Origin: Phoronis australis
Lineage: Eukaryota; Phoronida; Phoronidae
Assembly: GCA_002633005.1 (NCBI GenBank)
Contig: NMRA01000122.1
Location: 175,835-207,181, forward strand
Direction of reading: 5' to 3'
Length of the DNA: 31,347 nucleotides
Below, in pieces: positions 1 to 11,300 of the stretch (position 1 is its first letter; each line of letters starts with the position of its first letter). Below the pieces are notes generated by a model, which saw only the letters and a list, made by a program, of their open reading frames with translations, did no database searches and was not told the DNA's origin. A program made the position numbers and the translations under genes.

Positions 1-390
1 CTTTTGGGAATTTGTGGCCACCTGTCGAAGACTTGCACCAGGGAAATTAGCAGTAATAAGGCTTAGCGCGACGACGTATTTTGATAAAAATTGCATCTTT
101 TACCAGTTGTTTACATGCAGACAGCCACGCATGCGCAATTCAATCACCACTAGTACAGGAGCGACACCGCGAGGTGAATTCTCCGAATAGCCCCATTCAA
201 GCTTGCGCTTGCGTAGACCGTTAAAGACGGGTTGCAGAGCATGTTCGCGTTTCAGTAGGGGGGATAGAGACCCACTCTTAACACCAGCGTGCACCCCAAT
301 ACCACACAACGCAAAAACTGTTATCACGGACACAGCACTTTTACTGTGGAATCAGAATTCCAACCAGGCACTCGTGCCACGAACGAATAA

Positions 391-460
391 GGTAGTGTTA
401 ATTGACAGCCTCGTCCCCAACCTCAAGATGGCGCTGATTGGATTGGCCATTTGAGGCTTG
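391..460 (-). repeat. Diverged inverted repeat, left arm, with internal hairpin
   Basis: Reverse complement matches 862-915 (GCCAT(C/T)TTGAGG(T/C)TTGGG(G/A)ACGAGGCTGT). The left arm itself contains CCTCAAGATGGC and GGCCATTTGAGG facing each other (about 420-456), a short hairpin of the kind seen at MITE ends. Confidence 0.5.
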
Positions 461-861
461 GTTACTGGAAATACCTTCTGCGAAATGATTGGCTGCTGCC
501 TTGACGTCATTAAAATAAACGCAGATTTTTAATTATTTTCACAAGCGTTGTTGCTGCCATTCATGCGGCAGAACGCATTGTTTTGGTTATTTTTTAAATA
601 AAGGTTGTTGGCGTATTTATTTTCAATTCTTTTTTATCAATAGTACCATAAAAATAATCTGTTTTCAAATCAAAATGCATCATTTTTGAAATAATTTGGA
701 CCTAAATTGATGCAATGTACCGTTAGTTTTCATTTTTATATTACACATGCAGAAAATTTCAAAGTAGAATAATTTTACTTTACTCGTGATATTCCTGCGA
801 TTTCCGTAAAAATGTGTCGGAATTCTGACACTTTTCAATTCTCATAACCATGAATGGTTAA

Positions 862-915
862 ACTGATCATCGCCATTTTGAGGCTTGGGAACGAGGCTGT
901 GCTAATTGATAGTGA
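862..915 (+). repeat. Diverged inverted repeat, right arm
   Basis: Contains CGCCATTTTGAGGCTTGGGA followed by ACGAGGCTGTGCTAATTGA; inverted relative to 391-440. About 420 bases of AT-rich DNA lie between the arms. Confidence 0.5.
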
Positions 916-1857
916 GGACGTTGTCTGCGATTCGGCTAGTGAATAACCTACCTGCCACAACAAACCTGTTTTGAATGATTCAAGCTCTTTGGTGCGGCGG
1001 GTGCCGGGGGGGTTGCAACGGAGGTGGCTTTTAGATGGCGGTGGCCGGGGGTGTTTTCGGGTTTTTTGTCGCAACACAGCAGTTACTGATCTCATAAGTC
1101 GGGTTACACACACAAAATTCAAGAATCGCAACAAGTCTATCAACGCCGAATGTTGACGGTCTACTTGTCTGATTACCAGGTGTGTAAACAAGTGACATGA
1201 TTGCTTAAAAGCAACGCTACCTGTTAGCGTAGCGGGGTGTTACAAACAGCGCCACCTGTTTGTGGTAAAGCCTTAGATGAGTGGGTACCTTTTGCAGCTG
1301 GCTGCGCATATTTTGCCTAAATGCATTGGTTTTCACCTTGACTGCATAAGATTTGCACCCAGCTACAAATGTGCAAATATATCACCACATTTCAAGAGAT
1401 AGAAATTCCTTCAAATCCCAAAGACCACAATGAAATGTAATCTAATGTTGGTGATATGCCGGTGCGAATTATCCGATGTTGTAAGTTACTGTTAATTTCA
1501 AGTGCACATAATCAATTTTCCCACAGCATCATGAGAAATACCCCTGCCAAGATATTTGAATACGCTGATTCACAGGAACTCCCTTTCTAGGATTTGTATT
1601 TTGGAGATTCAGGTCGAGCCTCCATATCAGATCCTACTGTGATCTGTCTCATGATTTATATTTTATTGTGCCTCAAAACGTAAAAATATTGATGCGTTAG
1701 GACTCGTTTATAATAAATGCGAATGAACGTACATGTCAAATCTTGGAAATATTGATAGCGCTTATCGTGAAATTTCGATGCGTCGGCAACTCGATAAATC
1801 GCTCTTGTGTTTTTACCTACTGATCCTACATTGTACAGTGTACAGTTAGTTCTTTAC

Positions 1858-2000
1858 CTATGAGCAGGTTCCGCTTTCAAAAACGCCGCAGATAGGAGAT
1901 GAAACAAACCAGGTATCGCAATCAAGCATATTAGTATGTGTGTCCGCCTTTGGAATGGACCGTAGTTTCCCAGGTACGTTAAAATCTCATCGAACTTCAT
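1858..2000 (-). CDS. SLC22A-like: SLC22-family transporter, copy C, first coding exon (rest beyond the left edge)
   Basis: An intact 143-base exon equal in length and phase to exon 1 of copy A. It starts MKFDEILTYLGNYGPFQRRT, has a TM1 segment, and ends FLKAEPAHR with donor CATAG|GTAAAG, leaving AG of the Arg codon. An in-frame TGA lies upstream with no intervening ATG, which fixes the start. No exon-2-like sequence is found down to position 1. Exon 2 of A lies about 2 kb from its exon 1, so exon 2 of C probably falls off the window. The protein differs from A at several positions, more than expected for a fresh copy. It could also be a solo exon relic, but open frame, start and donor are all preserved. 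Confidence 0.82.
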
Positions 2001-3002
2001 TCTGATCGTATGTGCAGACGGAGAGTAACTAATCTGTCTATTTCAGCTAAGATGTCTGACTTGGTGCCGATCTATCTATTACCGTAGTATTCAGGAGTAT
2101 GCCCACGGCATGCGCTTATACTAAAAATGTTGCTTTTTTCAAGAAATTTATTTTTGTTGTAACTCAAGAATCACTCATGCTATGAACTTTTATAGTCATT
2201 GTTTCACGCATTAGGTTAGTTTTGGCGATTGTACCTAAAATTGTCCATGATGGGACAGACCCATGAAGGTAGTGAGCCTAAATGCGTGGTAATACGGTAC
2301 ACTTGAGGCACGTAATAAGCTGTGTTATATAACGGTCGTGTTCCTATCAGTGGTCATTTTATCAATAGACAAATAAATATTTCTTAATTGACGTCAACGT
2401 CAGGTTTGCATAGATATATTACGACAGGGGACCTTTTCAGTCTTTTGGCAACGACGGTATTACCATCACTGTGACCAACTCCGGTCGAGACGCCATGTCG
2501 TCTGCAAATGTGAATGCTCATGTACAAGTACTGCGGTGCAACAAATAGCGACAATTCGTGATGGAAACAACTAAACTTGTCATTTTTTATTTTTCCAAAT
2601 TCAGTTGTTTTTCTATCATTCATATTGCTAGATCCTTTACCAAAACGCGTGTACTTTATGCTTTGAAGTTGTTGACTAAGCCATACAGGGATTGTCTATG
2701 AATAAGCGCAGTAGTAAAGCACTCAAGTTGAGTAACCTGCAATGTAGCAAAGGAAATACATTTAAAACAGAGAAAGCACAACTAAGAAGGTTTTGTTTAA
2801 TTTTGCTGCGATGTGAAAATATAAAAAGTAATTCATGACGCGGAATATTTATTTGTTATTTGCTTTTTTATTTATTTACTTGGGACAACGACAAATACTT
2901 TAACTGTAACTGCTAAACTCGTTTCAATAAAAAATCAATGCATCTCAACATTCGTAATGGATAATTGTTACCTCCGGCACTTCAAGAGTAGGTATGTTTG
3001 TT

Positions 3003-3072
3003 CACGTGTATGTGTGCGTGAGCACGTGTTTGCGTTTGTGTACGCGCGCGCGCGCGTGTGTGTGTGTGTGTA
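3003..3072. repeat. Alternating purine-pyrimidine microsatellite (CG)n(TG)n with two CACGTG sites
   Basis: CACGTG at 3003-3008 and 3023-3028 is followed by an uninterrupted alternating pyrimidine-purine run of 32 bases at 3041-3072, first CG steps then TG steps. This composition is the classic Z-DNA-forming type. It sits about 1 kb upstream of the copy C start (minus strand). Confidence 0.85.
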
Positions 3073-4712
3073 AACATCTTTCGTTGACGGATGCTTTAAC
3101 GAGTGCTTGTCCTCTAGTCTATTCGCACAAATCGACAATCAATTCGATTTTGGAAATGGTCTAATGATGTTCACGACTTCTTCTTGACTTATTAGGCCCA
3201 GTCTAGAATGCACAGGTCTAATTTATGCACAAGTATATATTCAAAGCTTTCTGGTCAACGACTGGATATACAGGTAGAACAGATTAGGAAATTTCATAGT
3301 CCCATATATGTTTATTTTTTATTATAGCTGAGAACATCTCTGGGGCATAGGGCCACTTGCATAAAACAGGAAGTCATCTTTCCATGTTATTCAAGTACTT
3401 CTGTTTTAGTGTATAGTTTAATAGGTTTTCCTATTTGAAAAAAGACAAACATTTGGCCCCGATTGCAGAAAACGGGATCGATATGTTATCCCGATGAAGT
3501 TTTGATTATATTTTGCAACACCTGGCCTGGGCCTTTTGGGCTTATACCACTGGCGAATGTTGTATCAAAGAGAGAGTGGTCGAGTGAGCCTTTATGAAGA
3601 CAACCGTAAGACCGAGTGACCCACAAACACTGTTAGAGGACTACAAACCCGCAGTCCATAACAAAAACTTCTGATTTAGACCACGACCGGTATCAAACTG
3701 GTCTTAAATTGTTCCTTAGTCACATTGAAATGATACCAGGGTTTTGAAAGAACTTGTACTTCGTTACTGCTTGTGACCCCGCTCTACAAGTATTGGTTTT
3801 CTCACGGCTTGTCATTTTATTTGCCGAGCATGAACTCAACGAATGGCGAACTTTCCGTCCGTTGCAAACACACAAACGTCAACTTCTTATCTGGACCAGC
3901 CTCTTTCCGTAAACAGAATTATCTGGTTCACAGGTTTGCAAAGCCTGGTATGCCGTCATCAAACAGAACTGCCTAAAATCCGCCTTCAGTAATCGAACGT
4001 GGTGATTCCGAGGATTTTGGAAACGCCCATTTACCAAAAATGATGTAATGTCCTAAAAGGGCCTCAATTAAATTCTTATGGAAAAAGGACCAAGGCTTTG
4101 TTAAATACTAAGAACAGAGTCCTCATTGTGCTTTATAGCCTGTCATGAGAGGACAGCTCAATTTGTTGACTGTTTTGCTACCTAGTATAGGTCCGATAAC
4201 GTCAGAGTTGAGGAGTCGTGAGCTTGAAATATTTTAATGGTTCTTTTAAATGCCAATTTTGAAAAAAAAAATCCATTTGCCCATATCTTCCTAAGTATTT
4301 TCCACATATGAAACACGTCCTTAAAAGACCCATGGTTTCGATATTTTTCAATAAAGGCACTTTCGAAATTTCCCGATATGAAGCAGGCGAAAGTTCTTCT
4401 AATGCTTTTTTGCAAAGAGACGCCAATTAACGTGAACTAAATCTAATATCAATTTGAATATATTTGCCGAGGCTGTTTTTAACTTTTGGAATGCGCATGC
4501 TTGGCCGACGCCTCTCACGGTAAAAATTCTCTCTTACTTTCTTTTAAATTTTCAAATCACAAACTAGAAAATTTTTGATCGACAGGCATCGAAAACACTT
4601 GTATGTAGTGATCAGTTCTAAATACACGCTAATCGCACCTGATTCAAGTCACATGTTGGACAATTATGTATAGAATCAGCAATTAACCAGTGTGTTTTAA
4701 TTAGATATAGTA

Positions 4713-4853
4713 AATATATAGACGCTGAGATTGGCCAGTAGTGAAATATATCAAATAAACACAGAAAAACCAGGAACCCCAACTGGGAATCGAACCACAG
4801 ATCTCTAGATTGCCGGTCTAGTGCTCTTACCACTTAGCTACTGAGGACCCGAA
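4713..4853 (-). repeat. tRNA-derived SINE, minus orientation (left arm of inverted pair)
   Basis: Read on the minus strand it begins with a tRNA-like head: A-box TAGCTAAGTGG (4840-4830) and B-box GGTTCGATTCC (4796-4786). The anticodon-like stem CTAGA/TCTAG encloses CCGGCAA. The head continues into a non-tRNA body ending near GCGTCTATA. T-arm pairing is broken and the loop lacks the invariant U33, so it is not a working tRNA. The right arm at 4929-5064 is the same element reversed. Confidence 0.75.
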
Positions 4854-4928
4854 ATCTTTGCAAAGCTCGTGTGAGAAAGGCGAAATGCTGTTCATGGGAT
4901 GTATGAAATAACAATTGGCACAGAAATC

Positions 4929-5064
4929 GGATCCTCAGAAGCTCAGTGGTAAGAACACTAGACTGGCAATCTAGAGACCCTTGGTTCGATTCCCAGTGGG
5001 AGTGCCTGATTTTTTGTGTTTAATTGACATATTTCACTACTGGCCAACCTCAGCGTCTATACAC
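4929..5064 (+). repeat. tRNA-derived SINE, plus orientation (right arm of inverted pair)
   Basis: Head with A-box AAGCTCAGTGG (4939-4949), anticodon stem CTAGA/TCTAG around CTGGCAA, and B-box GGTTCGATTCC (4983-4993). The body holds TTTCACTACTGGCCAA and GCGTCTATA, matching the left arm. It lies 120 bases downstream of the copy A stop and is absent from the equivalent place after copy B. Confidence 0.75.
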
Positions 5065-5183
5065 ATTTGCGTCCGACTGTACCGCGCCATTTAGCTCGCT
5101 TTTAACATCTAGGATATGTTTTATTCTTTTTTTCTCGGTGGGCATATTATTTCAGTCCGAGCGAGTCTTTTCACCCAGTTCTT

Positions 5184-5316
5184 TCAAAGATACGCCTCCT
5201 CCTCTTTCACATTCAGAGCGGGATTGTCCTCTCCCACTTCTATAGTTTTTCCATCCTCCACCAGGTGGATAGCACTCTTTGATTTCTTCACCTTCTTGTC
5301 AAGTGTACCTTTGACG
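5184..5316 (-). CDS. Copy A exon 11: cytoplasmic C-terminal tail and stop
   Basis: Lysine-rich then acidic tail: VKGTLDKKVKKSKSA followed by EDNPALNVKEEEAYL and TGA. Acceptor TTTTGTTTCAG|C. The tail is not membrane-spanning and ends in a hydrophobic residue (AYL), which could be a C-terminal PDZ-type ligand; that is inference. Nearly identical to copy B. Confidence 0.92.
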
Positions 5317-8300
5317 CTGAAACAAAATGGAAAACTACTTATTGTAATATAAGTCCTGTTATTTTTGATTTGATATTAATGCTCACAGCCACTGTCAGCT
5401 CATCGTTATCGTAATTAAGGCGGGCAAGCACAATTCCGAAGGGAAAGTACCTTTGTATGCTTCAAAAACGTCATGCCGACGGCGTTTTTGGACGTGTCCG
5501 TGGGGGTGGACTCATAGCCCTTCCCCCTTCCTGCGTCCGTGATTAGTTGTAATTAGAATGGGTGTGATCAATGTTGTCTAAGGGTAGTTTCCTGACAAGA
5601 ACTAAAGGCACTCGCATTTAACGTGCTTATATCAGAAACTCTTCCCGAAATGCCCAAAGATCCTTTCGCCTTCTCTCCAGTGTAAACAATATTGAACTAA
5701 AGCTATTTCAAACACATATTGGCATCTAATGAACACACCCGTTCTACCTCAAGATAGCACTGCTACATTACACTTTGTTTAATCCAGTAAAGAGCAGTAT
5801 GATGCCCGGTTTAATAAATCAATGTGTTTTACCTGGTGCGTGGCACTGTAATTAACATATGGTCACGTGTTAGGCTGCGAGATTCTTTGCATACCTAAAG
5901 TTGATGGGCACGCTAAAAAGCACTTGCTATGCTTGAAAAAAGGGGAAATGCTTACACTTTAAACTGCTGCGGTTTTCTAGTAACGAGTATCTCATTCATC
6001 CTTTAAAACCCATAGTTCCACAATTATTTCTTGCTGTTGCATGCTTTTTTGATTTGTTCAGTACTATATCACCACATGAGTTTATCCTTCTGTGAAAAGA
6101 AGGAATATACAGAATATTTGTACTTTTAATCGTTTTAACCGTAAGGGTTGAAATTTACTGAAGCATCTTTTTGACCAAGCCCAAGGGAGGAAGCTTCAGA
6201 TTCCAACAAAATACTCACCAGATAATTATTTGACAAGCATCGCGACTTACAGTTTCTAAAAATGTCAGTTATACACATGTGAAAAAGACCAAGGTCCTTG
6301 AATTTAATAATTACATTCTCCATCATTTTTACATATTGCCTAGCTCTCACCATAACATCTCACTATATCACCAATTACTGTAACAAGACACTGCTATTTA
6401 AAAAATATCCTATCTGAAAATGTTTGAATCCAGTCATAAGGGCCAATACCTGGATCCTCATGTCGAAGTACGATGTTTTAAACAAGGGGATTTTTTTTGA
6501 CGCCAGCTATATGAGAAGGCAGCTTTTTGTGTACACACTTATCCAGAAAATCCACATTATTAATAGAAAAAATCGGCTTATGCATTCAGGACTCTTTTCG
6601 TGTGACGGCTCGAGCAGACATTGTTAACATTTTTTTTCTGACTAAAACGTATTGTCGCTGAACTAATTACACAAATCTCGGGAAAAATCACAAATGAGAC
6701 ACGATTTCACATCCCGCAAAAGCCTGTTCTATGTTTTCTAGTTACACGCTACACTATGATATGGTGTATTTTAGGGATTTATTTGAGTAACACTTTGTTA
6801 TACACGCGGACCTCGCTGTTTGAGTATAATGGCGTTCTGTAATTTGTTCAGGATACCAAAGTCGCCCCCCGGAACCTCCACAATCATCACCCTTTTCAGT
6901 CTTGTATCATCACCACTTCCACTCTTGCCACATACCCCATCACAACCAATTTGAAGCGAGTGTTGTCACACAAAAATAGTTAATAGATAAAGTTAACACA
7001 GAAGGGGACGGTTCGTACCCCCCCCCCCCTCCCGATCTACTCTTGTTGGGATTCCGATGGTACCAAAACCCTCTAAATTAAAAAATACCTTCCTATCCAC
7101 TTAACGTATACAAATCGTGATGTTTGTAGTGCTTATTTTTATAAAACTGATGTGTAATCACTATACCTGAGTACTAAAAAGTGCAGGGTATACTCATTAA
7201 AAGTACACGTTGATCACTAAGCCGGACAAACGTTTGACTTTTTGCTTGTACTTAACTAGTTGAATACTACTAAATCACACTGGTTCCGTATTCACACTTG
7301 CTATATCCTTTGCTCGCTTTCACATTGAATATGGCCAAATCAGGCAGTTGAAAATTCGCAAAAATTCTCAATTTTGTAATAATCAGTACTTAATATTTAA
7401 ATATCTATCTTTAATATCAAACGTGTTTCTGCATCTCAAGGTCAGATACATTCACAGAAAAAATCTTTGTTATCCCTAACTTTCAAGATGGCTCAATAGT
7501 CCTGTATATTTGACATCTTTTTACTGAAATAAGTGTCGAAAAACCTGTTTTTGTAAGATCAGCATAAAAACGAGAAAGAGGCTTGTACCAGGAAGTCTCA
7601 AGAAATTCTGGGAGGTCGATGTAGAACTACCCGTAGGTGCTATCAGAAACTGCTACTTAAATAGCTTAAAATCATGGATATCGTGAGTTTTGGACCGTGT
7701 TCGAAGTATTCGTCTTCATTTTACACTGTAACGCCCTGTACTTCAACACCAAGATAATACAAACCCAATTTAACTTTTGTGTCTCGATCCTTCCTGGCCG
7801 TACACAACGGGCACAGTTGTATGCTTAGAATTGTCTAGTCATGGAATTTGCCATACAGACCTACAACTATAGATGAAGTGGTTGAGAGACAGTCTCGTCC
7901 GGGCCCCTGTATGACGTACCTGTAGTCAATCAATTGGCAATCTTCTACCGTTTCCGGTAGTTTGTGACCCTTAGTCTCGGGTAGTAACAGCGACAGAAGA
8001 CCTCCGATGACGCAGACAGAACCAAATATTATCGGTGGCAGTACAATGCCGGGAACACCGGGGACAAACTTGCCCTGAAACGAACATCGACATGTACAAA
8101 ATAATTTGGTGATTACTTTCAAATACAAAATAACCAGATTTCACGCCACAAGAGGGGAAAATGAACCTGGCATAAATTCTCATAAATTTGGAAATGGTTA
8201 ACGTTTTCACATATGGAAGCAGTATAATACCGCATACATTTGTGGAATTTTCATAGGAAGCGACATAGAAATCTCACCAGGAGGCATCCTTGAGTGTTAA

Positions 8301-11300
8301 CAAAGGCATTATATTTGTCGTGTTACGAGAAATTAACATAACATTCACTTGGGAAATGCACAAACCGTTCGAGGAGACGTCAGGTCAGCCTTCTTATCGT
8401 CTGACCACAAATCAGATGTGAAAAACCAACATTACAATAACGTGGTTTGTGATTGTTAAGGATCTCGCCGTAAGACCAGGCTACAACCTTTAAGCCACCA
8501 AAACGGTGGGAAAATCGCGGAAAGGACGTCCGATTGATCGTGAGGTCGTAGTTCATAGGCAGACCAAAATTCGTCGTCGCCAGTTCGATAATTTATGTTT
8601 GAAACTTCTCTCCTGCAATTTCAAATCGTGAAGGAGTCGTAGACAGGTCTTACATTGTGGTACGACTGGTCGTGCATGGTTACACTTCTAATCAGGTATG
8701 ATCGCATTTTTGCAGTGGCAGCATTGGTCAAGCAACTGATCAATTGGTAGCACAACCTGTGGCACCACCTCCTTGTTAGTTGTGCGACAATTCACGACCT
8801 GTCTCAATTCGTGCCACCAAATGTTTCATTATTTTACGTGATTAAAAACCACATCCCTCCAAATTCAACACGAAGCAGATTGCAACAGACGTTGGAGACT
8901 ACTGGCAAATTATGCCCAGTCGTGTGATACAACATCGTGCGATCCAGTTGACTTAAGACCATTCTGTCTTTGCACCGTTTCAGGAAATTTCTTAAAACTA
9001 AAATGAAAACAATTTCTCTAAAGCACACTTGTATAGCTTACCAAGTCACCAATAGGAGAAGCTAGCATAGACCCAACACGTGCCATCACAGAGCTGATTC
9101 CCAGCAACCCGTTGCGCGCTACTGTCGGATAGATCTCTACGCACCAGTAGTAAACTACAACGAAGCCATTTGTTGCCCCGAATTTACCCGCCATGGAGAG
9201 AGCGATAAGAGCTGTGTTATTGGCTGAAAATAAGATATTGGAAATTTCATTTAATGATAATGACGACATTTACCAATATTAAATTTCCCATTATTTACTT
9301 GTGAAGGTGAACCAGAAATAGTTTGTCCAGTGGGAAATGGCGCGTGTTAAACTTGAAAACAGGTAGTAAGCAAAACAAATAAAATCACAAACAAGCGAAA
9401 TCGATACATGTTCGAAAGAAATGACAGTCCATTATTCTTTAAGACATACGCCCTACAAAAATGACACGGCGTGATAATCTAATTTGAAGAGTTTAGTCTC
9501 GAGCAGTAATGAACTGCTAATTCCTTAAAAGCCCCGAAACCACTTCTAATTTGACTTAGGGACAACTTGAGACAACTTCTTATTGGTTAGAGATATAAAT
9601 CGAAAAGAGATTTTGTGATGGAAAGCCCCTTTAAGTAATGTGACAGTCCCTCAGATACAGCTAGGTGGATTGCTTCGCGTATTAAAAATTTTATTTGGCT
9701 TGCGCACTACCTGCTTCAGCCACGCACAATTTCTCTCAGCACAGGCCGATTTCCGGTTCTCGTTTACGAGTAGGCCTAAATGTAAAGAACTGACAGCCCT
9801 TTTCTCTTGAAACTAAGCTCTTCAAATTGGCTTGTCACAGCGAACCGTTTTATGCGCCCAGCATCGTCTCAAGGTAAAACGACCTTTTAGTTCAGTGCAA
9901 CACCAGAAAACATTTATCATTTAAGTAAGGAGCAAGTTGGAGTGATTAAGGCATAAATCAAACGTTCGCTTCTTGTCTGTAATTTGTGCATATTTGCAAT
10001 CAGGCTGGTCCATGCCATAGCCGTAACGCTTCTGTCATCACTTTACTCACAATCAAAATATAAGACGACGAACAAGGAACTGATGCACGCTATGCCGCCC
10101 AAGAGGTTGCCGAAGACGAACGGAGGCTTGCGTCCTATATAATGTCCCAACAAGGAAAAGGCTCTGGCGGGAAACTCAACGAGACCCAATACCATGAAAT
10201 TGAAAAACACGTCTCCACCGAGGTTGCCACTGTTCAACGACAATCCGTAATAAACCATACTGACTGCGAACCTAAAAAAAAACAAAGCACGACTTGTTTT
10301 TTAATATTTCGCGTATTTATTATAACTTTAGAGCTTATAATTTGGGAGATGTCGATGAAATAAGAGTCTTTCATGAGTTACTGCACTTTATGTTTTTGCA
10401 TTTTTCTCTGCGAATTCTTCTGTGTTCATTAGAGGAGCGCTAAATTAAACTCTGTTGCCTTTCTTCATTAAAACAACGTCATAGCATACCCATATTTTGT
10501 TTGATTTGAAATTGGTTACAATTAAACTTCTATAACTCCACTGAAGGTTTTATTGCTTCCTATTTTAACGGTAACTTCTTAAATCTAAAGTTAAACAGTG
10601 ATGGGTCGTGCACCATCAGAAATTGAGAACTTTTATGTTAAATGGTCTATATTTTGAAAAAAGTGATTTCACGTTATGAAATGAGCATCACTTGATATTA
10701 AGATTTGACAAAGTTGATGGGCGTTTGGTATACATAAAGTGAAGTGGAAAGAAATATTTTAACTGTTACTCCACAGTGACTTGTTGCTATGATTTACACA
10801 GCATTGCCTAACAATTCTTAATTTTTGTTGTATCGAGCTCCACCAGTATTTTGTTGGTGGAATTTCAGTGCTTCACACTAATTTTGAATGTTAAGCTGTC
10901 GATGTTAAAAAGTGAGAGGTCATACCAGTTAAAAAACATAATTAGTGTTCTCATAATAAGTTTGGGTGATTTGGTCATTTCCTTCGGTAACTGCAGTATG
11001 GAGACTATCTTTGCGCCTTCGGTGTCTTCTTTCATTACATCGAATAATTTTTCAGGTAGTTCTTTCTTGTTGGCCTAAAACAACCAGTTATAAATTACAG
11101 TTAAGGCAATCCTCAATGTCTAAAGACTTCTCTAAAAAATACCTCCACCCTAGCTTCCCTCTTCTTATGTAATAGTCGAGACAATTAGTCAGTATGGAAT
11201 TTCAATTTACAATGTACTTTCAGTTTTACTAAACATACCAGTCAGGAACAATTAAGGAAAGATTGAAAACCAAATATCAAAAATAAATATTTTCAATTAT

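Larger units (their letters stand above)
1..1857. other. Presumed intron 1 of copy C
   Basis: No supported coding sequence on either strand. Holds the inverted repeat pair at 391-460 and 862-915 and a G-rich patch near 990-1055. Assignment as intron rests on the copy C exon at 1858-2000 having a valid donor pointing this way. Confidence 0.5.
2001..5183. other. Intergenic region between copy A (3' end) and copy C (5' end)
   Basis: Contains the Z-DNA-type tract with CACGTG sites and the inverted SINE pair. Open frames such as 2384-2623 and 4182-4426 have no recognisable features and look like chance. On the minus strand ATTAAA near 5018-5023, inside the SINE body, could serve as a weak polyadenylation signal for copy A. 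Confidence 0.6.

Noticed and set aside
4786-4993. Functional tRNA genes (Ala-like GGC anticodon loops) on both strands
   Set aside because: A- and B-boxes are good, but acceptor and T-arm pairing is broken, one loop lacks U33, and both heads continue into a shared non-tRNA body, so they are SINEs.
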